64,000 nucleotides of DNA from Salisaeta longa DSM 21114. GTDB taxonomy: Bacteria > Bacteroidota > Rhodothermia > Rhodothermales > Salinibacteraceae. Numbering within the stretch: the first letter of the stretch is position 1; each line of letters starts with the position of its first letter. The notes beneath the pieces were generated by a model that worked only from the letters and a program-made list of their open reading frames with translations, was not told the DNA's origin and made no database searches. Shown piece after piece: positions 8,637 through 17,805 of this stretch. Made by a program: the position numbers and the translations under genes. The stretch spans positions 208,005 to 272,004 of the forward strand of contig NZ_ATTH01000001.1 in the NCBI RefSeq assembly GCF_000419585.1. Reading direction: 5' to 3'.

Positions 8637-9182
8637 CTACCATCCGCTCCGCGATGCGGGTGTGGGCGTGGCGGATGACCGGCGTGTGGCTGCGCGGTTT
8701 GCAGTGGAGCGGACGATGCGCCGCGACATCCAGTAATGCTCTTGCCAGTACGGGTTGGAGAGCCGAGAGATGCGCACGCCGCTGCTTGAGGACGCGTGCA
8801 CAAACTCCCCGTTGCTGATGTAGACGCCCACGTGACGGCTCTTGGCGCCTGTTTTGAAGAAGACGAGGTCGCCGGTTTGGAGCCGGTTTACGCGCTGCCC
8901 AACGGAGGCTTGCTGCTCGGTGGTGCGCGGCAGCTGCAGGCCGTACACGCGCTCGTACAACCGAAGGGTAAGCCCCGAGCAGTCGACGCCCCGCTTCGAC
9001 TCGCCGCCCCAGCGATGCGGCACGCCCGCCCACTCAGCCGCGGCCCGTCGTAGGCTCCGCTCGGCGGTGGAGGCGCCCGCAGCAGACGAGGTATACGTCG
9101 CCGGCCGCGAGGATGAGCAGCCGGCAAGCAACAACATGGCGGCAATACCAATCAGCCAGGAGGCGTGCAAGGGGGAGCGCAT
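8637..9182 (-). CDS. NlpC/P60 family peptidoglycan endopeptidase lipoprotein
   Basis: A 181-residue lipoprotein. Residues 1-22 are a signal peptide with lipobox LAGC (Cys22). The NlpC/P60 cysteine peptidase domain follows, with Cys68 in VDCSG, His117 in RHVGVYI and His129 in EFVHAS as the probable catalytic triad. Such enzymes cut peptide stems of peptidoglycan in the envelope during growth or turnover. The ATG at 9182 is chosen because it places the signal peptide at the N-terminus; the frame is open another 32 codons upstream. The C-terminal 20 residues are Arg/Ser/Ala-rich and look disordered. It is transcribed alone, with its own terminator. Confidence 0.9.
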   Translation of the reverse strand: MRSPLHASWLIGIAAMLLLAGCSSSRPATYTSSAAGASTAERSLRRAAAEWAGVPHRWGGESKRGVDCSGLTLRLYERVYGLQLPRTTEQQASVGQRVNRLQTGDLVFFKTGAKSRHVGVYISNGEFVHASSSSGVRISRLSNPYWQEHYWMSRRIVRSTANRAATRRSSATPTPASRSGW

Positions 9183-9302
9183 GACGAGACGAGTCCTGTG
9201 GGCGAGCAAAAAAAGCGGGCACCGCATCGGGTCTATGGGTACAGTCGCAACATAACCGCGCGACGTTACGAAAATCAATGGCGTAGCGCGTTGGCCGGTA
9301 GC

Positions 9303-11018
9303 CTAAACGGTGCGGTGGGGCAGGCGGTACCGCGAGGGATACGGCAAAATGGGAATGATGGCGTTGTTTTGCAGGCGTTGCTTCAGGGCATTCCAGAAAT
9401 CGGCCGTAAAGATATCGCCGTGGTGAGCGTCAAAGGCCGCCATGAGGGCATCGGAAAGGCCCATAGTGGCGCGAAACTCCTCGGGGAAGACATCCGCGGG
9501 GCCCACATAAAACCATGCGCCGGCCGCCATCTCCTCGGCGTGTGTGCGGGGCGCGGGCTTCGTGCGGAAGGTGTAGTCGGTGACGAAGCCGAGCTCGTCG
9601 TAGTCGTAAAAAACGACGCGCCCGTGCCGGGTCACGCCAAAATTTTTAAGCAGCAGGTCGCCCGGAAAGATATTGGTGCGCGCCAAGTCTTTGATGGCTT
9701 GTCCGTAGTCCAGCACAGCCGCGCGGGCGTCGGCGGGCGCTGCCGTGCGCAGGTACAGGTCGAGGGGCGTTACGCGGCGCTCGACGTAGCAGTGATCCAG
9801 AATTACCCGGCCGTCGCGGCAGTGCACCGTGCGCGCGGCCTCGTCGGTCAGGCGGTCGAGCAGCGCATCAGAAAACAGGCGGCGGCTAAGGCGCAGGTGC
9901 TCAAACTCTTGCGCGTCCACCAGGCGGCCGGCGCGGTCGTGCTTGTACACCACGTGGTAGCGCTCCATGACCGCTTGGCGGGTCGTCGACTTCGGGTAGT
10001 CGAATTGGTCTTTGATGACCTTGAACACCATGTTGTAGCTTGGCATGGTAAACACGGTCATCACCATGCCGGGCTGCCCCGGCGCCCGCTCGAAGGTGTC
10101 GGTGGCATGTGCAAAATGCCGCAGCAGGTCGCGGTACAGCTCCGTTTTGCCGTGCTTGTTGTAGCCGATGGAAATGTACAGCTCGGCCCGCCGCTTTTGG
10201 GGCAACAGCTCCGACAGAAACCGGATGAGCGCCCGCGGCTCGGCGGCCTCGACGCGAAAGTACGAGCGCGCGAAGCTGAACAGAATGCTCACGCGGTCTT
10301 CCGAAAGCAGCACCGCGTCAACGGTTACCCCGTGGGGGTCGTGGTGTAGCGCGATCACCAGCGGACGCGTAGCGTCATCGGTCGTGCGCAGGCGGCCCAC
10401 GAGGTAGGCGCCAATGCCGCGGTAGAAGATGGCGCGGGCCAGCGTGATGCGGCGAAGGAGCGGTCCTGGGCCGTCGGCGGCGGGCAGGCGCTCACGCACG
10501 GCACGGACCAGGGCCTGTGCATCGCGGAGGCGATCCTCGTACGGCACGTCGTGCGCATACGCCTGCAAGATGCGGTCGAACAAGTCGACGTCACTCCCGC
10601 GGGAGGTAAACGTGCGCACGACGGCAGCGGCAGAAGCCTCGGGGGCAGCAGCTTGGGTCGTGGTCACAAACTCGATGGCCGGATCGACGCCCACGGTGTC
10701 AAAGATGCGGCGCGTAATGGAGTTGAAGAACGTTTCGGCCAGTTCGGCGTCGGGCCGGTCGGCGATGCGTGCGGCATACGCTTCGCGGAGGGAGGACCAC
10801 CGGCGCCGGCAGGTCGCATCGGAGCCAAGCGCGCGGCGCACATCGGCCTCCACGGCCTGCACCACCTCGCGGTACAGCAGCAGCCGCGCGGTGGCGTCGT
10901 GGCGCCCGCCGTGCCAGTCGCGTTGCTCAAACCGATGCCGCGCCCGCTGCGTGATCACCCGAAACCGCGCCTGGTAGGCGGCAAACCCGTTGGCAATAAG
11001 ATCGGCAGGTGAGGGCAT
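9303..11018 (-). CDS. aceK: Isocitrate dehydrogenase kinase/phosphatase
   Basis: A 571-residue protein, close to the 578 of E. coli AceK. The N-terminal regulatory half includes FFNSITRRIFDTVGVDPAIE. The C-terminal kinase-like half includes the glycine/lysine region (VFKVIKDQFDYPKST) and the catalytic signature GVTRHGRVVFYDYDEL, which is highly specific to AceK. It phosphorylates isocitrate dehydrogenase to divert carbon into the glyoxylate bypass and reverses this with the same active site. The ATG at 11018 gives the expected N-terminus. No aceA, aceB or icd is in this window, so it stands apart from the usual aceBAK operon. AceK is best known from proteobacteria. Confidence 0.93.
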   Translation of the reverse strand: MPSPADLIANGFAAYQARFRVITQRARHRFEQRDWHGGRHDATARLLLYREVVQAVEADVRRALGSDATCRRRWSSLREAYAARIADRPDAELAETFFNSITRRIFDTVGVDPAIEFVTTTQAAAPEASAAAVVRTFTSRGSDVDLFDRILQAYAHDVPYEDRLRDAQALVRAVRERLPAADGPGPLLRRITLARAIFYRGIGAYLVGRLRTTDDATRPLVIALHHDPHGVTVDAVLLSEDRVSILFSFARSYFRVEAAEPRALIRFLSELLPQKRRAELYISIGYNKHGKTELYRDLLRHFAHATDTFERAPGQPGMVMTVFTMPSYNMVFKVIKDQFDYPKSTTRQAVMERYHVVYKHDRAGRLVDAQEFEHLRLSRRLFSDALLDRLTDEAARTVHCRDGRVILDHCYVERRVTPLDLYLRTAAPADARAAVLDYGQAIKDLARTNIFPGDLLLKNFGVTRHGRVVFYDYDELGFVTDYTFRTKPAPRTHAEEMAAGAWFYVGPADVFPEEFRATMGLSDALMAAFDAHHGDIFTADFWNALKQRLQNNAIIPILPYPSRYRLPHRTV

Positions 11019-11067
11019 GGCACAGAGCCAAAACGATAGACACAAGCGGGCCGCGTGCCGGGTCGGA

Positions 11068-11454
11068 TCAGGCGCCGGCCCAGAACGCATCGGGGAAGTG
11101 GTTGATGGCCGGATCGTCGCCCTGCCGAAGCACCACCGTCACGACATCGAAGCGGGCAGGCGAGCCTTCCAGTTGGCGCTCGTACAGATACGCGCGGGCC
11201 GCGTGGGCAATGCGGGCTTGTTTTTCGTCTGTGACCGCCTCCTCCGGCGTACCAAAGGCAAGGCTGGAGCGCGTCTTGACCTCCACAAAGACGAGCTCGC
11301 CGCGTCCATCGCGCGCCGCGGGGTCGTAGCACACCGCATCCACCTCGCCGTGCTCAAACCGGTAGTTCCGATCCATCACGCGGTAGCCACGCGTGGTAAG
11401 AAAGTCCATGGCAAGGTCTTCGCCATGATCGCCAATTTCTTTCGTCGTGTCCAT
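11068..11454 (-). CDS. YraN/UPF0102 family nuclease-like protein
   Basis: A 128-residue cytoplasmic protein. It has the restriction-endonuclease-like core of the UPF0102 family: GDHGEDLAMDFLTTRGY at the N-terminus, then HGEVDAVCYD, then ELVFVEVKTRSS. Together these give the E...D...E-x-K pattern of a metal-dependent nuclease. The biological role is not settled for the family; members are often near housekeeping genes. The ATG at 11454 begins just before the family N-terminus, and the 47 codons upstream look non-coding. It lies 49 bp before aceK on the same strand and may share its transcript, and it is divergent from the second metalloprotease. Confidence 0.88.
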   Translation of the reverse strand: MDTTKEIGDHGEDLAMDFLTTRGYRVMDRNYRFEHGEVDAVCYDPAARDGRGELVFVEVKTRSSLAFGTPEEAVTDEKQARIAHAARAYLYERQLEGSPARFDVVTVVLRQGDDPAINHFPDAFWAGA

Positions 11455-11649
11455 CGTGGGATGTTCGTTGGTTGATAAGGGCGCAAGTGCAACCAGCAAG
11501 CTTGCAAAAGTATCCGGCCCCGGCCGTATGCCGTTCATAGTACCACTTGTAACCAAAACATCACGCGAAACGTAAAGGCCATATCTCCACCGCACGGGTC
11601 GTAGGTCCGTTGCGCTCTTTTGTTTTATTCAATCGAACGATCTCAAACA

Positions 11650-14205
11650 ATGCCACGATCCGTACGATCTTTTGCATGGGTAGTGCTTGTGGCTGCGTTC
11701 GTCGTTGCCGGATGCAGCTCCTCGGCCCAAGTGGCGCAAGCCCCGGCTGCCACGCAAGAAACCGATGCCACCGACTTCGAGAAAGCCGTTAAAGCGAGCA
11801 CGCGCAGCGACGGCCTGTTTACGGTCTATCGCGACACCACCGATGGCTCGCTGCAACTGGCCATTGCCGAAGAGCAGCTCGACAAGGAGTACATCTACTT
11901 CAGCTTTACCAAGGAGGGCGTGCTCCCGGCCGGTCATTTCCGCGGACAGTACCGCGACAATGCCGTCTTTGCGATCAAGAAGTACCACAACAAAATTGCA
12001 TTTGTTGAGCAAAACACGGGTTTCTACTTCAACCCCGAAAGCAACCTGAGCCGCGCATCGAGCGCGAACATCAGTCCATCGGTGCTTGCGGTGGAAAAGA
12101 TCGTGGCCCGCGATACCACCAACGGCGTCTACCTCATTAAGGCCGACGACCTGTTTCTGTCGGAGGCGCTCCACCAGGTGAGCCCGCCGCGGCGCCCCGG
12201 CGCTTCGCCGTTTCAATTCAGGCTTGGCCGCCTGAGCAAGGAGAAATCGCGTGTGACGTCCATCGACAATTACCCCGAGAATACGGACGTCTCCGTGACG
12301 TACGTCTTCGAAAATCCGAGCCCCATCAACGGGGGCGGCAAGGCGGTAACCGACGCGCGCAATGTGAGCGTGACGATGCAGCACACGCTCCTCGCGATGC
12401 CCGCGAATGAATACGAGCCGCGCAGGGCCGATCCGCGCGTGGGCTACTTCACCGAAGCCGTAGACAACCTGACCTCGACGAGCGCGACGCCCTACCGCGA
12501 CCTGATTCACCGGTGGCACCTCGTCAAGAAAAACCCCGACGCGGCGCTCTCGGAGCCCGTAGAACCGATCGTGTGGTGGATTGAAAACACAACGCCCGAG
12601 CGCATCCGGCCGATCATTAAAGACGCCGTGATGGCCTGGAACCAGGCGTTTGAGCAGGCGGGCTTCAAAAATGCCATTCAGGTAAAGGTGCAGCCCGACA
12701 CGGCCACGTGGGAAGCCGGCGACATCCGGTACAACGTGCTGCGGTGGACGTCCTCCCCCAACCCGCCGTTTGGCGGCTACGGCCCCAGCTTCGTAAATCC
12801 GCGCACCGGCCAAATTCTGGGCGCCGATGTGATGCTGGAGTACGTTTTCCTCACCAACCGCTTGCAGTACAGCCGTCTGTTTGAGACGGCCGCGTTGCCG
12901 CTTCACATGCAGCCGGAGCGGGCCCTGCCGAACACGCTGCATTGCTCGTTGGGGCATCGCCTGCACCTGAACAACCTGTTTGGGCGTCAGGCCCTGCGCG
13001 CCACAGGCGCCGATCTTGAGGCCGTCAACGAGCTGACCGAGCAGTCCATCTACTACCTGCTGCTGCATGAAGTGGGCCACACGCTGGGCCTCAACCACAA
13101 CATGAAGGCGAGCCAGATGCTGTCGCTGGCCGAGGTGCAGCAGCGCGACGTGGCGCAGCAGCGCGGCCTTACCGGCTCGGTGATGGACTACCCGGCGATC
13201 AATATCGCGGCCCCCGAGCAGACGCAAGGCATGTACTACACCACGCAGCCCGGCCCGTACGACGTGTGGGCGATTCAGTACGGCTACATGCCCGCGTCCG
13301 AAGACGAACTAAATGCGCTCTTGCAACGGTCAACCGAACCGGCCCTGGCGTTTGGCAACGACGCCGATGACATGCGGAGCCCCGGCAAGGCGATCGACCC
13401 GCGCGTCATGATTGGGGATATGTCGGGCGACGCGGTAGCCTACGCCGACCAGCAGATGGATCTCATTGAGACAACCATGAACGACCTGCTGGAAACCTAC
13501 GATACGCCGGGCCAATCGTACGAGGCCCTGCGCGATGGGTACCTGGTGCTCACCGGCCAAATGGCCAGCGCCATGAGCGTCGTGTCGCGTTACATTGGCG
13601 GTGTGTACGTCGATCGGGCATTCATTGGGCAGCCAGGGGCCACGCAGCCCTATCGTCCGGTGCCGGCCGAGACGCAGCAGCAGGCGATGGATGTGCTGCG
13701 CGCCGAGCTGTTCGCGCCAGAGGCCTTCCAGGCGCCAGAAGCCGTGTATCAGCACTTGCAAGAGCAGCGGCGCGGATTTGAGTTCTTCGGCAACTCGGAA
13801 GATCCGAAGATTCATGCGCGCGCCCTGGCGATCCAGCAGGCGGTGCTGGCGCATCTGCTGCACCCCAACGTGCTGGAGCGGATTACCGACACGCAGCAGT
13901 ACGGCAATGCGTATCCGCTGAGCACCTACATGGCCGATCTTACCGATGCGGTGTTTGCCGCAGACCTGCAGGGTCAGGTGAACACGTTTCGCCAGAACCT
14001 GCAGCTTGCCTACGTGAACGGTCTGGCGTTTGTGCTGAGCGAGAAAGGAGCCGAAGCGTACGACTACGTTGCGCAGTCGGCCGCGCTGCACACGCTGCGT
14101 GAGGTGGAGGCCATGCTGCAAAACAAGCAGGTGGACGACGTGAGCACGCAGGCGCACACCGAGCACGTGCTGCAGGTGATTGCCGCGGCAACGGCGACGG
14201 AGTAG
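11650..14205 (+). CDS. Zinc-dependent metalloprotease lipoprotein, second paralogue
   Basis: An 851-residue lipoprotein with signal peptide and lipobox VAGC (Cys22). Like the protein encoded at 554-3052, it shows the DUF5118/DUF5117/DUF4953 arrangement. It shares landmark blocks such as DPRVGYF, an E-x-W-R/I-E-N-T-T-P-E segment and FEQAGFKNAI. The zinc site HEVGHTLGLNH starts at His473 and the Met-turn SVMDY has its Met at 512. It should be an envelope or surface protease; the substrate is unknown. The ATG at 11650 gives the signal peptide directly; the frame is open ten codons further. The two copies are divergent enough to be old paralogues. Confidence 0.88.
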   Translation: MPRSVRSFAWVVLVAAFVVAGCSSSAQVAQAPAATQETDATDFEKAVKASTRSDGLFTVYRDTTDGSLQLAIAEEQLDKEYIYFSFTKEGVLPAGHFRGQYRDNAVFAIKKYHNKIAFVEQNTGFYFNPESNLSRASSANISPSVLAVEKIVARDTTNGVYLIKADDLFLSEALHQVSPPRRPGASPFQFRLGRLSKEKSRVTSIDNYPENTDVSVTYVFENPSPINGGGKAVTDARNVSVTMQHTLLAMPANEYEPRRADPRVGYFTEAVDNLTSTSATPYRDLIHRWHLVKKNPDAALSEPVEPIVWWIENTTPERIRPIIKDAVMAWNQAFEQAGFKNAIQVKVQPDTATWEAGDIRYNVLRWTSSPNPPFGGYGPSFVNPRTGQILGADVMLEYVFLTNRLQYSRLFETAALPLHMQPERALPNTLHCSLGHRLHLNNLFGRQALRATGADLEAVNELTEQSIYYLLLHEVGHTLGLNHNMKASQMLSLAEVQQRDVAQQRGLTGSVMDYPAINIAAPEQTQGMYYTTQPGPYDVWAIQYGYMPASEDELNALLQRSTEPALAFGNDADDMRSPGKAIDPRVMIGDMSGDAVAYADQQMDLIETTMNDLLETYDTPGQSYEALRDGYLVLTGQMASAMSVVSRYIGGVYVDRAFIGQPGATQPYRPVPAETQQQAMDVLRAELFAPEAFQAPEAVYQHLQEQRRGFEFFGNSEDPKIHARALAIQQAVLAHLLHPNVLERITDTQQYGNAYPLSTYMADLTDAVFAADLQGQVNTFRQNLQLAYVNGLAFVLSEKGAEAYDYVAQSAALHTLREVEAMLQNKQVDDVSTQAHTEHVLQVIAAATATE

Positions 14206-14234
14206 CGGTCCGCCTTCAATCGTTTCGTTGACGC

Positions 14235-14264
14235 GTGCCCGTCGGGAATCGCCCCGGCGGGCAC
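14235..14264 (+). terminator. Strong hairpin between convergent genes, probable terminator
   Basis: GTGCCCGTCGGG and CCCCGGCGGGCAC pair over about 12 bp with a loop of about five bases. It lies 30 bp after the metalloprotease stop and 62 bp before the end of convergent proC. The T-run that follows is poor in either direction (TTCGTGTT on the plus strand), so it may act in both directions or need a factor. Confidence 0.5.
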
Positions 14265-14325
14265 TTCGTGTTGGGGCCGTTACGACACCTCCGGGCGTTG
14301 CGCCCAGGCGAAGCCACGAAGCGGG

Positions 14326-15144
14326 CTACGCCTCGTTGAGGGCTGCCGAGCGCTCGGTGGCCGTCGCCACCGCGTTGATGAGCATGGTGCGCAGCCCGTG
14401 CGCCTCCAACGATGATACCGCCGCGATGGCGGTACCGCCAGGCGTGGTGACCTCATCGCGTAAGATGGCCGGATGCTTGCCGGTCTCTAGGACCATCTTG
14501 GCCGCTCCGTACACCGTCTGGGCCGCGAGGCGGCCCGCCTCGGTCCGCGGAATGCCTTGCTTTACGCCGGCATCGGTAAGCGCCTCAATGACCATGTACA
14601 CGTAGGCCGGCCCGCTGCCCGAGAGGCCCGTCACCGCGTCCATAAGCGACTCCGGGACATCGACGGCCGTGCCCACCGAGGCAAACATGAGGCGAACCCG
14701 CGTCACGTCCTCATCGGAGGCGTACATCCCGCCGCTGAGGGCCGTCGCGCCTTCATCTACGAGCATGGGCGTGTTGGGCATAACGCGCACCACCGGCTGC
14801 TTGGTGCCAAACGCATCCTGTAGCCGGTCGGTGGTTACGCCTGCCAGCACGCTAACGACGAGCGCCGTGGGCGAGAGGGCGTCGTGTAGGTCGGCCACGA
14901 CCGTGGCGCGGTACTGCGGCTTGATCGCGAGCACAACGATGGTGGCCTCGCGGGCCGCCGCGGTGTTGTCGGTGGTGGTGCGAAGCCCAGGGTATTCCTC
15001 CGCGAGGGTCGTCAGAGCGTCCTCGGAGCGACGGGTGGCCACCACCTGTGCCGGCGCAACTAGGCCGCTGCGTATCATGCCGCCAATCAGGGCCCGGCCA
15101 ATGTTGCCCGCCCCGATGACGGCGATCGTTTCGTCAGAAAACAT
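14326..15144 (-). CDS. proC: Pyrroline-5-carboxylate reductase
   Basis: A 272-residue enzyme with an N-terminal Rossmann fold (IAVIGAGNIGRALIGGM at about 7-23). The C-terminal dimerisation domain carries the family signature around SGSGPAYVYMVIEAL and GGTAIAAVSSLEAHGLR. It reduces 1-pyrroline-5-carboxylate to L-proline with NAD(P)H, the last step of proline synthesis. Proline matters as an osmolyte in salt-adapted bacteria, but nothing local shows regulation. The ATG at 15144 gives the family N-terminus; an upstream extension of 74 codons in frame is Arg/Cys-rich and not credible. Confidence 0.95.
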   Translation of the reverse strand: MFSDETIAVIGAGNIGRALIGGMIRSGLVAPAQVVATRRSEDALTTLAEEYPGLRTTTDNTAAAREATIVVLAIKPQYRATVVADLHDALSPTALVVSVLAGVTTDRLQDAFGTKQPVVRVMPNTPMLVDEGATALSGGMYASDEDVTRVRLMFASVGTAVDVPESLMDAVTGLSGSGPAYVYMVIEALTDAGVKQGIPRTEAGRLAAQTVYGAAKMVLETGKHPAILRDEVTTPGGTAIAAVSSLEAHGLRTMLINAVATATERSAALNEA

Positions 15145-15691
15145 GAATAGACCGGTGAATGAAGAGAACGACTGCGACGACGTGCCGGGGCGTGCTCGTG
15201 CGCTTCCCACCCCGAAGGGCGTACAGCAGCCTTGCATACCTTGACCAGACACTTCCAGGCAGGCCCTCCAGCCAACCAGCCACGCGTGTCTCCCGATCCG
15301 CAAGCAGGCGCGATCACGAATGCGCCACACGGCACCATACGTATAGAAGCACCGTGTGAGCAGCACGGTAGCCTCTGCATACGCATTTTATATGTATCAT
15401 CATGCAAAAAAAAGTAACGGATATCAAGTGTCCGTCGATTTGATGCCCTGACGACCACCACAGGCAGGTGGTATGCATAGACCGTGCAAGGGGAAGCGCC
15501 AATTCATCCACTCCGCAAAATAGTCGCTTGCGAAGCAGGAGCGCAATGGTTACCCTCGTATTCCGTTTAGATACAACGCTGCACAGCGCGCCAGCGCCTT
15601 ATTGCTTCACTTTAAATTCGATGCAACAGGCGGCAACAATAGCGCACAGCATTTCTACAACGGTCATCGGAAATATTCCGGTCGGTTCTTT
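15145..15691. other. Intergenic region upstream of the tRNA cluster
   Basis: About 550 bp between proC and tRNA-Tyr. Short frames exist on both strands but none looks like a protein. An A-run lies near 15403-15412 and a small hairpin (CCACC with GGTGG) near 15460. The promoter of the tRNA/tuf operon must be here, but I could not find a convincing -35/-10 pair. Confidence 0.4.
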
Positions 15692-15774
15692 GGGTAGGTA
15701 GCGAAGCGGCCAAACGCACCAGACTGTAAATCTGGCGGTTTTTACCTTCGGAGGTTCGAATCCTCCCCTGCCCA
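15692..15774 (+). tRNA. tRNA-Tyr (GTA)
   Basis: An 83-nt cloverleaf with a long variable arm. The acceptor stem GGGTAGG pairs with CCTGCCC with one G-T wobble. The anticodon arm CCAGA-CTGTAAA-TCTGG gives anticodon GTA at 15726-15728. The T arm has GGTTCGAATCC. CCA is not encoded after the discriminator A. It is the first of three tRNAs ahead of tuf. Confidence 0.95.
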
Positions 15775-15859
15775 CTGCAAGCAAGCGGAGTCCGGCGCGG
15801 CCGGGTGTTCACGCACTCGGTGCGGTACAGATGCGAGCGTCGGGCTTTCGCGCGTTTAC

Positions 15860-15932
15860 GCGGGAGTAGCTCAATTGGTAGAGCATCAGCCTTCCAAGCT
15901 GAGGGTTGCGAGTTCGAGTCTCGTCTCCCGCT
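15860..15932 (+). tRNA. tRNA-Gly (TCC)
   Basis: A 73-nt cloverleaf. The acceptor GCGGGAG pairs with CTCCCGC and the discriminator is T. The anticodon loop CTTCCAA gives anticodon TCC, reading GGA and GGG. CCA is not encoded in full (TCCG follows). Confidence 0.95.
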
Positions 15933-15950
15933 CCGTTTTTAACAGCTTGC

Positions 15951-16025
<75 letters not shown>

Positions 16026-16148
16026 TTGCAACCCCCTCGCTGCGCGCCGCTCAGGTGCGCCCTGTTCGGCTGTGCGCACCGCGTTGCGACAGCCGTTTTG
16101 TACAAAGCATGTTCACCACACTACCCACGTTGATACAGACATAGCGTC

Positions 16149-17339
16149 ATGGCGAAGCAGGCATTTGAGCGGAAGAAGCCGCACATAAACATTGGCACGA
16201 TCGGGCACGTCGACCACGGGAAGACGACGCTCACGGCGGCGATCACGAAGGTGTTAGCCGAGCAGGTGGGCGGCGCGGCCGAGCGCACGTTTGAGTCGAT
16301 TGACAACGCGCCGGAGGAGCGCGAGCGCGGGATTACGATTGCGACCTCGCACGTGGAGTACGAGACGGAGGCGCGGCACTACGCGCATGTGGACTGCCCG
16401 GGGCACGCCGACTACGTGAAGAACATGGTGACGGGCGCGGCGCAGATGGACGGGGCGATCTTGGTGGTCGCCTCCACCGACGGCCCGATGCCGCAGACGC
16501 GCGAGCACATTTTGCTGGCGCGGCAGGTGGGGGTGCCCTACCTGGTGGTGTTTATGAACAAGACCGACCTGGTCGACGACGAGGAGCTGTTGGAGCTTGT
16601 GGAGATGGAGGTCCGCGAGCTGCTTGAGGAGTACGAGTACCCGGGCGACGAGGTGCCGGTGATCCGCGGCTCGGCCTTGCAAGCGCTGGAGAGCGACGCG
16701 GCGGCCGAAGAGAAGATCATGGAGCTGATGGCGGCGGTCGACGAGTACATTCCGACGCCGGAGCGCGACGTGGACCAGCCGTTCTTGATGCCGATTGAGG
16801 ACATCTTCTCGATTACAGGCCGCGGGACGGTAGTGACGGGCCGCATTGAGCGCGGGCGCATCCACACGGGCGACGAGATCGACATTGTGGGGATGCAAGA
16901 GGAGAAGCTCACCTCGACGGTGACGGGGATTGAGATGTTTAACAAGACGCTCGACGAAGGCGAGGCGGGCGACAACGCCGGCATTTTGCTGCGCGGGATC
17001 AAGAAGGAAGAGGTCGAGCGCGGCATGGTGCTGGCGGAGCCAGAGACGGTGACGCCGCACAAGCAGTTTGAGTGCGAGGTGTACGTGCTGTCGAAGGAAG
17101 AGGGCGGTCGTCACACGCCGTTTTTCAAGGGGTACCGCCCGCAGTTTTACTTCCGCACGACGGACGTGACGGGAGACATCAAGCTGCCGGAGGGGATGGA
17201 GATGGTGATGCCGGGGGACAACGCGACGTTCACGGTGGAGCTGATTCAGCCGGTGGCGATGGAGGAGGGCCTGCGCTTTGCGATTCGCGAGGGCGGGCAC
17301 ACGGTCGGTGCGGGCGTGGTCAGCAAGATCCTCGACTAG
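16149..17339 (+). CDS. tuf: Elongation factor Tu
   Basis: A 396-residue translation GTPase. The G domain has the P-loop GHVDHGKT (about 19-26), the switch/G3 motif DCPGHADY, and G4 NKTD in [10 protein letters not shown]. Domains 2 and 3 follow, with [13 protein letters not shown] and the C-terminal [15 protein letters not shown]. It delivers aminoacyl-tRNA to the ribosome. Codon use is strikingly biased and regular, as expected for a very highly expressed gene. No Shine-Dalgarno sequence precedes the ATG. It heads the tuf, tRNA-Trp, secE, nusG, rplKAJL, rpoBC block, probably read through from the upstream tRNAs. Confidence 0.98.
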   Translation: MAKQAFERKKPHINIGTIGHVDHGKTTLTAAITKVLAEQVGGAAERTFESIDNAPEERERGITIATSHVEYETEARHYAHVDCPGHADYVKNMVTGAAQMDGAILVVASTDGPMPQTREHILLARQVGVPYLVVFMNKTDLVDDEELLELVEMEVRELLEEYEYPGDEVPVIRGSALQALESDAAAEEKIMELMAAVDEYIPTPERDVDQPFLMPIEDIFSITGRGTVVTGRIERGRIHTGDEIDIVGMQEEKLTSTVTGIEMFNKTLDEGEAGDNAGILLRGIKKEEVERGMVLAEPETVTPHKQFECEVYVLSKEEGGRHTPFFKGYRPQFYFRTTDVTGDIKLPEGMEMVMPGDNATFTVELIQPVAMEEGLRFAIREGGHTVGAGVVSKILD

Positions 17340-17403
17340 CGCCGCCGCCCGGGCTGTGTGGGCATTCTGCGAATGTCCGCTCCGCTGGGCAACAATTTCC
17401 AGG

Positions 17404-17423
17404 CACCGCCGGTTGAGGCGGTG
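17404..17423 (+). other. Short hairpin between tuf and tRNA-Trp
   Basis: CACCGCC (17404-17410) pairs perfectly with GGCGGTG (17417-17423) around a six-base loop, just before tRNA-Trp. No T-run follows, so it is more likely a processing or mRNA 3'-end stabilising structure than a terminator. Confidence 0.4.
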
Positions 17424-17433
17424 TCTGGCACAC

Positions 17434-17506
17434 ACGGGCGTAGCTCAACTGGGAGAGCAGCGGTCTCCAAAACCGCAGGTTGGGGGTTCGAGTCCTCCCG
17501 CCCGTG
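17434..17506 (+). tRNA. tRNA-Trp (CCA)
   Basis: A 73-nt cloverleaf. The acceptor ACGGGCG pairs with CGCCCGT and the discriminator is G. The anticodon arm GCGGT-CTCCAAA-ACCGC gives anticodon CCA. The 3' CCA is not encoded. Its place between tuf and secE is common in bacteria and implies processing from a mixed tRNA/mRNA transcript. Confidence 0.96.
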
Positions 17507-17588
17507 CAGCATTCAGGGCCCATGCAACGCGCCCTTCGCACGCACCAAGCCGTCGCCAACCAGCGGCACTCTTCAACCCCACTCCTTT

Positions 17589-17771
17589 ATGAACGCGATC
17601 CAGGAATACTTACGGAACGTCCGGGCCGAAATGGAAAAGGTGAATTGGCCGACGCGTGAAGAGCTCATCAGCAGCACGAGCATCACGATTGTGGCCACGC
17701 TGATTATTTCCATCTTCGTCTATCTGGCAGATCGCGTCATCAGTACGGCGCTGGAGATTCTGTACCAGTAG
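17589..17771 (+). CDS. secE: Preprotein translocase subunit SecE
   Basis: A 60-residue protein with one transmembrane helix at about 31-50, preceded by the amphipathic segment YLRNVRAEMEKVNWPTREEL. The K-V-x-W-P-T-R-x-E-L motif is the SecE signature. It is the short single-helix form found in most bacteria and clamps SecY in the inner membrane. The ATG at 17589 is the natural start. It lies between tRNA-Trp and nusG, as in most genomes. Confidence 0.97.
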   Translation: MNAIQEYLRNVRAEMEKVNWPTREELISSTSITIVATLIISIFVYLADRVISTALEILYQ

Positions 17772-17805
17772 TTTCTGCTCTATTGCAACGAGATCCAGCA
17801 TCGGA

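Noticed and set aside
16254-17435. A 393-codon minus-strand frame across tuf
   Set aside because: It mirrors tuf codon bias, is His/Arg/Leu-rich and has no recognisable motif; tuf on the plus strand is certain.
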